A stretch of 64,000 bases of DNA, taken from Siphonodentalium dalli (taxonomy: Eukaryota; Mollusca; Scaphopoda; Gadilida; Siphonodentaliidae). Each line of letters opens with the position of its first letter. The first letter of the stretch is position 1. The stretch covers positions 53,068,443 to 53,132,442 of the forward strand of contig CP136068.1 in NCBI GenBank assembly GCA_032622095.1, in the 5' to 3' direction. Made by a program: the position numbers and the translations under genes. This document shows, one piece after another, positions 46,844-57,900 of this stretch. The notes beneath the pieces are model-generated. The model was not told where the DNA came from and did no database searches. It saw only the letters and a program-made list of their open reading frames with translations.

Positions 46844-47683
46844 CTAGCAGGTTAGCCCGCCACTGGCGGCATTTGTCAGAAACATGACTATATGAGCGTA
46901 TATGCATGAGCAAGGACACGGGCGCATGCAAAATTGGACCCGATTTGCAGATTAGCCCGCCACTGGCGAGATTCGACCCATGGATTTGGTCGATCCATTA
47001 TTTTTTGTTTTTCAAGGTAACCCCGTACAGGCACGCCGACAGCATGCTGATGCCCGAAATATCATTTGCGGGTACCCGTTTGAAGGTCAATGTCACCTCC
47101 TGAGTTAACCATACATAACAAATTTCACGTTGCTGCTGATGCCCGAAATATCGGCGAAGGTCATTTGCTGGTACCCGTTTCAAGTATTCCCCGTCCCGAT
47201 TGAGCTAATAAAGCAATCTCGACTCCACATCCCCACCTGGATAATTACTGACCACTCGACACGTCGCAGAATGCGGAGAACAGATCATTTTCGGAAAGCT
47301 TGTAAACAGCCGTATGCGAAAACACAAGGCAATAAAGAGCGTTTTTCGGTTAACAAAACCAAATATGGAAAGTTAGCTCGTAAATAGCCGTAGGCGAACC
47401 CCAATGGAATAAAGAGCGTTATTCGGTTAACAAAGCCAAATATGGAAAATTAAGGAGCTTTATTGCGTTAACCACTCCCTACCAAGGATGGTGACAGGGG
47501 GAAGGGAGAATGGGTGCTCGGACCTTCTGAAAAGCGGTGCACTGTCCGTGGCTTTTTACCCTTAGATAGGAAGTTTGGGCTCGATCGGTGCAGCCGTTTT
47601 CGATTCTATAAAGTATATATATATATATACACACATATATTTATATATTTATATACGTAGTTCTCAAAATATAAAGTAGAAGA
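46844..47683 (-). mobile_element. Helitron-like element E, first copy of an 840-bp tandem duplication
   Basis: The minus-strand 3' end GCCGCCAGTGGCGG...CTGCTAG abuts the TC of element D. The 5' end is TCTTCTACTTTATATTTTGA. A second, diverged 3'-end-like hairpin lies inside at about 46951-46968. The sequence is repeated at 47684 with only a handful of changes. Open frames such as 46906-47103 are duplicated with it and have no recognisable domain. Confidence 0.75.
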
Positions 47684-48514
47684 CTAGCAGGTTAGCCCGC
47701 CACTGGCGGCATTTGTCAGAAACATGACTATATGAGCGTATATGCATGAGCAAGGACACGGGCGCATGCAAAATTGGACCCGATTTGCAGATTAGCCCGC
47801 CACTGGCGAGATTCGACCCATGGATTTGGTCGATCCATTATTTTTTGTTTTTCAAGGTAACCCCGTACAGGCACGCCGACAGCATGCTGATGCCCGAAAT
47901 ATCATTTGCGGGTACCCGTTTGAAGGTCAATGTCACCTCCTGAGTTAACCATACATAACAAATTTCACGTTGCTGCTGATGCCCGAAATATCGGCGAAGG
48001 TCATTTGCTGGTACCCGTTTCAAGTATTCCCCGTCCCGATTGAGCTAATAAAGCAATCTCGACTCCACATCCCCACCTGGATAATTACTGACCACTCGAC
48101 ACGTCGCAGAATGCGGAGAACAGATCATTTTCGGAAAGCTTGTAAACAGCCGTATGCGAAAACACAAGGCAATAAAGAGCGTTTTTCGGTTAACAAAACC
48201 AAATATGGAAAGTTAGCACGTAAATAGCCGTAGGCGAACCCCAATGGAATAAAGAGCGTTATTCGGTTAACAAAGCCAAATATGGAAAATTAAGGAGCTT
48301 TATTGCGTTAACCACTCCCTACCAAGGATGGTGACAGGGGGAAGGGAGAATGGGTGCTCGGACCTTCTGAAAAGCGGTGCACTGTCCGTGGCTTTTTACC
48401 CTTAGATAGGAAGTTTGGGCTCAATCGGTCCAGCCGTTTTCGAGTCTATAAAACATATACGTATATATATATACATACATATATATATACGAAAGTCTCA
48501 AAATATATGGTAGG
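47684..48514 (-). mobile_element. Helitron-like element F, second copy of the tandem duplication
   Basis: Near-identical to 46844-47683 at an offset of 840. It diverges only in the last 90 bases, where the 5' end reads CCTACCATATATTTTGAGAC instead of TCTACTATATATTTTGAGAA. It is the last member of the cluster; ordinary sequence follows. Confidence 0.72.
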
Positions 48515-48928
48515 TGATGACATTATATGAAATTATATGGTTAACGACTAAACATCGCAGAAATTTAGATTTTTCCGAGACGAACTGCCATTTTGGACGC
48601 CGTGTTGAATTGGGAATTTTCCTTCAACCGGATTTTAGCGGATGTTGTATACATTGTTTTGCAAACCAGTCCTCACAGTTTTAGACCAAGCGGCTTCGTT
48701 ACTGAATTCTTCCGATTGACCGCTGCTCTTTTGAACGAATATGGATATATTCGAGTTTCTTCACGCAAATCACATGTGTATATAATTTTCAGATGTTTTC
48801 GGTTGTTTTTAGGTGCACTTAGTGGAATTGAATAAAATATATATGCATTCAGTAGATATATCTTAATCGCGCGGTCGCTATATGCTCAATCAATGTTCCT
48901 GCACACATAGCTACATTGGGCGAGGGTT
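48515..48928. other. No gene recognised
   Basis: An 80-codon frame at 48593-48835 has no recognisable motif and could be part of a decayed exon. Confidence 0.35.
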
Positions 48929-49207
48929 ATGTTTTTGGACGCCATTCGAGTACTATATTATATTATCCTCTTCATTGTTGAACCATTTTATGGGATATTG
49001 GCTGTGGCCATATTGTGTGCAAATTTAATTATGTGGATGTTGAAAGGAGACCATTGGACTAAATCGATGAATATTTTCATGACACGTCTCAATGCGGTTG
49101 ACATATTTGGCCATACGATAGAATCCTTCAGAAAACTTCGGACCGACAATTCGACCGATGCGCGAAACCGGAAAAAGACGACTGAGGTTACTATGGAGAA
49201 ATTATAA
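48929..49207 (+). CDS. Hypothetical membrane-anchored open frame, 92 codons
   Basis: The frame begins MFLDAIRVLYYIILFIVEPF and has two adjoining hydrophobic segments (about residues 7-23 and 25-37). A basic and polar tail rich in T, R and K follows, ending VTMEKL before the stop. An AATAAA lies about 70 bases after the stop (near 49276). It could be a small gene, the last exon of a larger one or chance. No family is recognised. It lies outside the identifiable repeats, which slightly raises the chance that it is real. Confidence 0.25.
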   Translation: MFLDAIRVLYYIILFIVEPFYGILAVAILCANLIMWMLKGDHWTKSMNIFMTRLNAVDIFGHTIESFRKLRTDNSTDARNRKKTTEVTMEKL

Positions 49208-51515
49208 ACAACCCAATATGTTGTGAATTCGTGATCGGGCGGTATGGCGATAACATATTGATTATAAATATTTATAAATAAACATTATATTAATTCAGTT
49301 GTGTTAATGTGTCAACAAAATACAATTTGGGGAAACTAAAGAACTAAAGTAATCCAGGCGTCACTTTAATTCCGAATCCAAAAAAAATAAAAAAATAAAT
49401 ATCTTCACCGAAGACAACTGTTACAGCCAACATAGCTCTGAACAGATCCCAGTTCAAACCAAAACTTGCAATATAAATTTGGAATAGCTCCACAGCGAAA
49501 TTCAAAACAGTGTTTCTGGGAAATTATTCGATGCACCTTTAATGAATTAGTCAAGATCATTCGATGCCCTCAATGAAGGCTAGATGCTTGCTAAATATTG
49601 GAAGGATGCTATGTCCCTTAATATTTGGACTGTCGCACTTCCTGTTGGCTAAGCGGTCCTGTCTTATTGTTGATCTATTTTTAGAACTGGTGCAATAGAT
49701 GTCTTGATCAACATATAATGCTAATTTTAGAGCAATTTCTCTGCTCGAGAAATATTGCTTTACTACCATCCAGTGATGGTATATCTCTGTTTAATTGACA
49801 ATGCTATGAGCTCAATCCAATATTATATTTTTATAAATTCCACACTCGTAATAATATTACAAGATGAGACAATGTCTCCGTGGAATCTACAAAAAATTAC
49901 AAGTTTAACAAATAATTTGGTGTGCCACCTGGTGAAGCTGAAATAATATGTGGGTAATGACCATCAAAATAGTCCGCCGTTATTTGGAATATTTTGACTG
50001 ATAGCCAAATAATTACAAGTCGAAAATATGTCTACCAATTTTCTCACTAAGAGGGGTGTTCTCATCCAGTGGCACATGTGGGGGGGGGGGCTGAAGTAAA
50101 TGTGTTATCTCGGTTCTGTCACAATTGTCTCTGAATAGAGCCACACTTGCACACCACACCCTCAACTATTCACTAAATTGTCTAACTTCTCTCCCCACTC
50201 TGGTCTGTTTGTAGTGAACTAGAGCTTGATGTGTGATCTTTCTGGAAGATCAGTGAATTTCAGGAGCTGCTGGACGATCAGTGAATCGTTGGAAGATCTG
50301 TGATTTCCGGAACAGCTGGTCTGCACTTCCGGTTTTATCCGGTGACCTACCGAACTCTTCTGTGCCCGGCAGGTGGAAATGGTCATCTCAGAGTCTTGTG
50401 CACTCTTCGAAAACTGACACAAAGTTCTTGTGAATGTCTAGTAAATGCAGTAAAGTTGAAATATAGTTATAAAGTCCTCTTATTTCACTGTTATTAGTCC
50501 CCAATGGAAATAAAAAGCTATTTCCCTCTGTAAACGGTTGTTGCAGCCTCGCGCTAAAAATTGCCCTGGACGCAAAATTCACAAAAGTTGCCGGAGAAGA
50601 GTCCTCCAAAAGTCTGTTTTGCGACGACGCCATAAAGTAAATCTACATCTATATATGATGCAGACGTCCCCACATTTCGTGGTCGAGGGTATACCACTAT
50701 ACGTCGATTTGGATCACAGGCCGCCTGATGCAGATGGATTGTAATCTAGCAAGCAGATCATTGATGATCGTGATTCGGTGTGGTATTTCCCCCTGCCCGA
50801 CTCGCGCATGCGCGCTACGTCGGACATTCCCCGAAATTTACTACAGAACCAGTCTGAATTAGTTGGAAATTTCATCATCATTTCAATGATTTTCATGTCA
50901 AAAAACAAATGGAAAATATGGAATTCGAAATTCGTAAATCATAAATGACTCATTGATGCAGTGATTGTTTCAGTGTTTGCCAAAAGTTACCCTTTGATTT
51001 GAGCTGACTGTCACAACAGACCCTATCCAATTCCAAATGAATTGTAGAAGCTGGTCATGCCATTAAATGATTAATTTTGGGACTTGTTAATCTGTCATTT
51101 GTTAAGTGCAATATTTAAGCTTAAGCGCAAATAAAAATTCATATGCATTGATCCCCCCTGAATTAATTTTAAATGGCACAGGCCTGAATACATCATTCAA
51201 GTCTATATAGGCCCACCATAATTATATGTGAAAAGGGCCTCTCATATCTGAACATTTTTATTTTTAAAAATCTGGACCCCCTGTGACTTAGTGGCATAGT
51301 GCCCGGCTAAACGTGCAATACTGGCAACAGGCCTAGTGCCTAGTAGTGGGTGGGGTCTCAAAAAGAGATGAACACACATGTTTAAATTGTTATTTCAATA
51401 TTCGAATATAAACAACATAGCAATAGATGCTATCGAATCAATGTGATAATTGTAACACTTTCAGTGTAGTATTCAGGGACGTATGGGATGCCAAGTTCAC
51501 ATTTAATTTCAATAG
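49208..51515. other. Long stretch without a recognised gene
   Basis: Apparently single-copy sequence with scattered short frames, none with a recognisable domain. Small features are a G-run at about 50081-50090, direct words GATCAGTGAAT at about 50248 and 50276, and a weak tRNA-like stretch near 51278-51360 (discussed in findings). Confidence 0.4.
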
Positions 51516-52000
51516 CTAATTACGCGAGGCGTAAATTAACTCATTATGCTTAAGCGTAATGCTATTAGTATTACGCTCAACCATAATGTTTATTATATGC
51601 TTATATCCTGTCATTTGTAAAAAAAAATCGGTTTCGTAAACAAATTTGGGGATTTTGGGCAACTTACTTTTTTGTAAAGCCCATATACTGGAGACTTGGA
51701 AACGAATGTTGACAAGCTTCTTATCGCTTAGTTGCCTCAAAATGGCGTTACCATAGCAACATTATGTGATTTCTGGAAATTGATCATTTATCAATATGCA
51801 ATTATTGGTGGACATTGTTATATAATAATATGTATATATATATATATATATTCTCCAAGAAGAACCGCCAGTACTGATCTCAGTGGTCAAGGTCAATGTG
51901 AAAGGTCAAGGTTATTGTAAAAAAATGCTGTTTTTATCACTTCATGTGCTATTATTTGTCTTTATGAGGAACCTTTCTCAATTTGTTGCATCATATTGAT
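51516..52000 (-). repeat. Dispersed repeat, second copy of the 34200-35170 family
   Basis: GACAAGCTTCTTATCGCTTA followed by GTTGCCTCAAAATGGCG, TTTGTAAAGCCCATATACTGGA and GGTCAAGGTCAATGTGAAAG are inverse partners of words at 34330-35160. This copy lacks the long hairpin and instead has a TA-dinucleotide run at 51833-51850. Confidence 0.75.
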
Positions 52001-52689
52001 ATTTTGTTACATTCTGAAGATCATAGCCTTTTGTTTTGAGCCATACATCATATCCATATTGTGTGAGATATTTTTTACGAAACATGTTACCGGGCCAATG
52101 CCCACCCCTAAAATGAGAAATTTCTCTTCCTAATAAACAATGATCACACCATTAGTGGGGCGGATAGAGGACAACATCGTCAATTTTATGGTAAAAGCAT
52201 CAAAGTTGGCACACATGTATATCAGATGATTATAAGTGATTTTGGATATGACCGGAAGTTTGAAAATATACACCGTTGCCATGGCAACCATTTCGGTGAA
52301 AACATCTGGGTTTTTTTTTACCTAACTCTAGCCATAATTCATTGCTAATGGCCCAGTAACCTCATGGAAAACTGTTCACTGTGCATCTGTTTTGATTGGA
52401 CACGCATCAGACCATATACTTGTTAGAACATAATATTCATTTTATATATGGGTAGATTCAAAATGCTATCAACAACAGTATGGTAATAGGACGCACGTAC
52501 GTCAATAATAATATTTATTACACTCCTATGCGCGATTTCCATTGAAAACGCTTTCTCTGCATCTGGACTTTCATAAATTAAATCTGTGTGTTTTAATAAT
52601 ATTTGGCAAACCAAATTGATGCAGAAGTGTGTTAAATAGAGTAATCAATTAGTTGCGAGAATTACGTTCAATAATTCACTTGAGGTGAG
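52001..52689. other. No gene recognised
   Basis: Only scattered short frames. The left boundary of the following LINE lies somewhere between here and about 52.9 kb. Confidence 0.4.
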
Positions 52690-53293
52690 AGACGTTTGGG
52701 TTAGTCTTGATTGACAGCCGTCTTGTTCCAATAGACGTCTGATAACAGCTGCGGCCATCTTAATTTAAGATTAAGCTCCGCCCCTCGACATCTACCGGCG
52801 CTTTGTTGGGATGACATTAACTAACACGAACACTGACTTTCGGGTTGATAACACGTTTTTCGAAAACAATGGATCTAAATTAAAAATCAAGATTAAATGA
52901 CGTCATAACGGAAACGGTCGGAATTTCAATTTCATCTGTCAAAATTTAATGTTTTTATCTAAAATCTAAAATTTTAAGATTAATTAAGTCATTTAATATG
53001 AAAGGATAATTGCATAATAGTCTTGTACAACCGATTTGGAGAGTTTGAAGTGAAGAAGAGGTCCAGTTTAGAAGATTTTAACATTTGAAGTGATGGACAG
53101 CTCCGGCATCGGTAGAATCGGATACTGGAATTTGTGTTTTCTTCCCAAAGGAATGTGAAGGCCGTCGCTAAGAAATACTTCCGGTCATCGTAAGAACTTT
53201 GAAACAAGTCTTCTTGAATGCTGAGTTATTATTGCCATCTATGTGAGTATGAACTTCATTATTTATAAACTTTACTCATAAAATGAAGCATAC

Positions 53294-54781
53294 ATGGCCA
53301 ACATTGTAACAAGGAGTAAGACTGGAAAAATCACGAAGAAAAGGAGGGACAGTGACCAAGATAACTCTCAGAAAAAGTCGAAGGTTAACCCAAAGAAAAT
53401 TCAGATCATCCCAATCAACAAAAGTGTATTTAAACCAACACATTTCTGCCCTATTTGTTTTGAGAATGTTTACCAGGATCAGATTGGAATTGAATGTGTA
53501 ACATGCTTAAATTGGTACCACCCGGATTGTGTTGGTCTTCCTAAACTTATTTATGAGGATATCAAGGAAAACAAAAAGGAGTGGTTTTGTGCTGATTGCA
53601 ATCCAAACAGTGTTCAGTCATGTCCATGTGAGGGATATCAAAACTCAGATACTATAATTTGCTCTTCCTGTGAAATCTGCTGGCATACAACGTGTGCAAA
53701 TATACGGAAATGTGACCTAAAGTTATATAAGCAGAATAAACTGAAATATTTATGTGCGGTGTGTAATCTAAAGAAGATAAACGGAAATAAGACTTTGTGG
53801 GATACAATTTTCCAATTAGCTTCAAAAAAGATTGGACGTGTTAGGAACAAAAGTTCTAACAGAACAATTGATGAAAGTAACAACAAGGATGATGAAAACT
53901 TGCACCATACAAATACTGCTTCAAAGTGTCAACAAGTAAGTCAACAAGTACCGGTAAGTCATGCGCCAGTTCATTCTGTTCAAGTGAATAGTTTGCCCAA
54001 CACAAGCTCATCTGAAGAAAAGGAAACATCGTTACCAGTGCCATCTTCCACAACTGACAAATTTATTGTGATCATTGACAATCTACTAAGCCCAAAAGAA
54101 TTTTCCTCAAGTCAGAAAATTAAAGGGGAAATTACCAAACACAAAGGGGATATTAAAGTACAGTATGCTCATCAGTTACCAAGAGGAGGGATAGTTATCC
54201 ACCTACACTCCAAAGAAGATCTGGATATTATCAAAACACCATGGTCATCGAGTGCTTTTAATAACAGTGGTAACCAGTTATCAATTCATGAGCCAAAATA
54301 TAAAGATAATGCTGTTATTGTGAAAAATGTAAATAAAAGGATAGAGACCGATCATATTATAGACTATATTTCGACGTACTATCACAAGGATGTTAAAGTG
54401 AAGAGACTGAAATATACAGACACACGAAGACCTCTACCTGTGATCAAAATAACATCGGATGACCCAGCCTTCATTCAACATTTAATTACAGACGATCTGA
54501 GATTATTCAACAACTCCTATAATTGTTCAGCTTTTAAAACAATTAGACCCATACGCTGTTTTAACTGCAATTTATATGGACATACATCGGATCTATGTGA
54601 AAACTCGGCATCCTGTGGAGTGTGTGCTGGTTCTCATCATACAAGAATTTGTGATAGTCACAAGAATATTAAATGCATAAACTGTGGTGGATGTCATAGA
54701 GCCAACTCTAGGAACTGTTCAAAATATATTGAATTGGACAAAACCATTGCTGCTCGCTTACAACTACAAGGACATTGCTGA
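53294..54781 (+). CDS. LINE ORF1 protein with two PHD-type fingers and zinc knuckles
   Basis: A 495-residue protein that would bind the element RNA and escort it to the target. A basic N-terminus (KKRRDSDQDNSQKKSK) is followed by a canonical C4HC3 PHD finger (C52, C55, C68, C71, H76, C79, C99, C102). A second PHD-like finger follows (C110/C112, C123, C126, H131, C134, C154, C157). A low-complexity linker leads to an RRM-like region at about 330-395 (NAVIVKNVNK onward). Three CCHC-type knuckles end the protein (C422-C425-H430-C435; C441-C444-H449-C453; C461-C464-H468-C475). Knuckles after an RRM-like fold are usual for this class of ORF1. PHD fingers read histone tails in host proteins, so a role in chromatin targeting is possible but inferred. 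ORF2 begins 123 bases after the stop. Confidence 0.92.
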   Translation: MANIVTRSKTGKITKKRRDSDQDNSQKKSKVNPKKIQIIPINKSVFKPTHFCPICFENVYQDQIGIECVTCLNWYHPDCVGLPKLIYEDIKENKKEWFCADCNPNSVQSCPCEGYQNSDTIICSSCEICWHTTCANIRKCDLKLYKQNKLKYLCAVCNLKKINGNKTLWDTIFQLASKKIGRVRNKSSNRTIDESNNKDDENLHHTNTASKCQQVSQQVPVSHAPVHSVQVNSLPNTSSSEEKETSLPVPSSTTDKFIVIIDNLLSPKEFSSSQKIKGEITKHKGDIKVQYAHQLPRGGIVIHLHSKEDLDIIKTPWSSSAFNNSGNQLSIHEPKYKDNAVIVKNVNKRIETDHIIDYISTYYHKDVKVKRLKYTDTRRPLPVIKITSDDPAFIQHLITDDLRLFNNSYNCSAFKTIRPIRCFNCNLYGHTSDLCENSASCGVCAGSHHTRICDSHKNIKCINCGGCHRANSRNCSKYIELDKTIAARLQLQGHC

Positions 54782-54904
54782 GTGAACAGGGTATATAACA
54801 TATATCAGCAATAATATCGTTATATATTCTTTAATATGATTATAAACTATATATTCTTTATTGTGATTATAAACTTTATTGGATTCATTCAATCGTCATC
54901 AACT

Positions 54905-57900
54905 ATGAAGATTTGTCACTTAAATACTAACACCTTTAACACATCAAAGTTATTGTTGGAACAATTTGTGGATAGGAACCAGATTGATATTCTTTGCCTA
55001 CAGGAAACTAAGTCCAAAGTTGAAAAACTATATTTCAAAAATTGGAACTGTGTTCTAAAAAACAGGAATTTCAACAATGGTTGTGATGGGGGTGGAGTTG
55101 CTACACTGATTCGACCAGGCATAAAGTATGTAACAATGCAACACTTGGATACAAACATTGAGGCAGTCTGGTGTCAAATTTTTCATGAGAATGTGAAGTT
55201 TATTCTTGGAAATATATATATTCCACCTGGGAAAATGGATGATTTATGCCAATTGGAAAGAGTAATATCTGGTATCCAATACAACAACCTCCTGATTGTT
55301 GGAGACTTCAATGCACGGAATAGGATGTGGGAAAATAACCCAGTATTTACAAAAGAGGCATCAAAGAGTTTCAAAATGGGTTGGAAAATGGTGCAAATGA
55401 AGTCCAGATTCAAGCTCACTTTGCACAATGATGGTCAGCATACATGGAGGAGGAATGGCATTTCTTCTGCTCTGGACCTGACATTAACCAGAGGGATACC
55501 CACACAAAATATGGAATGGTCTATAAACAATTGTGCCTATCTTCGGGCTGACCATTCTCCTATTATACTTAATATTAAAAACGTCTTGCCAGATATGCGG
55601 TTGGAGAAATGGAAATTTGAAGAGTGTGACTGGATTGCATGGCAAACAACAATACAGCCAAAACTAAAAGAATGGATGGATTCAATTGATGGAGCCGACA
55701 TAGATAAAACATACGAAGATTTCTGTGAGATTGTAATGGGTACATCAGAGGAGGTTATACATCGGAAAACAATAACCAGTCATTCGAATCATTACTGGAA
55801 GGGGGAGATGAGAGAGCTATATGACAATTGCAAAATATTACGAAGACGATGGCAGCAGAGATCAGATCAGAATAATGAACAGAATTATAAAATAGCTCTT
55901 GAGAAGTTAGAAAAAATGATTGTGGATAGTAAGGCTGAATACTGGAACAAGAAATGCAAAGAACTAAATAAGTGCTCACAGCAACAATTCTGGAACACGA
56001 TAAGGAAAATGGGTGATCCGATGGGTAAAAACACAATACAGCCAATCAAATATGGCACGGACAAGTATGCGTCAGAAGACAAAGATATCTCAGATAAACT
56101 TGAAGATGTTCATATCCATCGCCTACATGCAAACACTACCAACTTCGATACTGCATGGGAGAAGTCACTCGAGACTCAACTGACAGGGATCATGGCCGAA
56201 GCTACAGGGCAAATGGAAGGAGATGATACTGTAAACTCGGATATTACAGAGGAGGAAGTTAAATGTGCTATATCGCAGATGAATAAAAGTTCTGCACCAG
56301 GACCTGACAAAATATTACCATTATTTATCACAAGGAGTGGAGAAATTATGGAGCAAGCCTTAACAAAATTTTTCAATTCTTGCTGGAAGACTGGACGAGT
56401 ACCAGCACAATTCTGCCAGGAAAATAAAGTGTATATACCAAAGCCAGGGAAAGACAATTATAATACAGAGAAAAGTTACAGACCGATCAGCTTGACAAGT
56501 ATAGTTGGGAAAATCTACGAGCGGGTGGTAACTCACAGACTGATCTGGAAGGCGGAAGCTTTTGGTTGGATACATGAGCATCAGTTTGCATATAGGAAAC
56601 AGCATAGTACTACACAGGCGCTACTGCAAATCACACAAGGAGCTCAGGTCTGTGTAAATGAGAAGATGCATGGGGTGATGACATTCGTGGATTTTGAGGG
56701 CGCCTTCGACTCAGTAATGAGACTTGGAATTCTGTACAAACTTCACAATCTAGGACTAGATGGAAGAATTGTACAGTATATCAAGAATTTCTTGTGTAAC
56801 AGAAAAAGTAGGAGCATGGTCAACTCCTATATAAGCCCGTGGATAAAGACACAGATTGGCCTACCACAAGGGTATGTCATCAGCCCTATTCTGTTCATTA
56901 TATACACAAGCGACATGCCAACAATGGGAAATTGTATAACAACTTACTTTTCTGATGATATGACCATTCTTAATGAAGGAAAAGATGTTAAGGAAGTGCA
57001 GCTATCAACGAATGGAAGTCTGGAAAAGGTCCAACAATGGTGTAACAGATGGCACATTTGCATAAATGCAGACAAGACTGATTATATCCACTTCTCCCCA
57101 GAGGCTACAACAACGGTGCCAAGTATATGCATGGATGGAAAACAACTGAAGAGGGTGTCGTATAAGAAGGTCCTCGGGGTCATAATTGATGAAAAACTGA
57201 AGTTCGATGAACAGGTACAGAATGTGAAGATCAAGGCATCAAAGGCTCTGAACATCTTGAGTAGATTTAACAAAGCCAATATGAAGGTGTTTCTACAACT
57301 TTACCAGACATTTATCCGGCCATTGTTAGAGTATGCATATCCGGCTTGGATGACAACAAAAGAGACTCATCTTAATTCATTGGAAGATGTTCACCGATCA
57401 GCCCTTCTGACTGCAAGCGGAGCTATGGTGTCAACACCAACTGAGACCCTGGAAGTCATCACAGCAACAACACCATTGAGATTTAGGCTTCAGGAATTGG
57501 CAGCACGAGAGTTTATACGAGTGAAACAGACAGACGGATCGTTGCTAAGGAGAATGTTGGACGAGTCTGTTGTGAAACAGGGAGGCTCTCAAATGAAGCA
57601 AATGTATGCTGCGGCGAGATACATGCTCGGTACGACAGAATTCAATCTGGAGCCACAGCCAAAGTACGAGAAAGACATGTTCCTGTGCAGAGTTGCTGTC
57701 ATAACTAGTCCAAAGTCTGACATCGAATTGGGTAATGCAGCGACTCGTTCAAAATCTCAGAAGGAAGCAGCCCGAGAAGACATAACCAAATACCTGAATG
57801 GAAGTGATCAGAACAACATCATGGTCTTCACTGACGGGTCATCACTAGGAAATCCAGGTCCAACTGGTGCAGCTGCTGTTATATACCTAGATGGCCTCAA

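Noticed and set aside
46906-47387. Duplicated open frames in the 840-bp repeats as a recent gene duplication
   Set aside because: No domain, and both lie entirely within Helitron-like sequence. Their identity reflects the DNA duplication.
46844-48514. 840-bp direct repeats as LTRs
   Set aside because: The two copies are contiguous with nothing between them, and their borders are Helitron-type ends.
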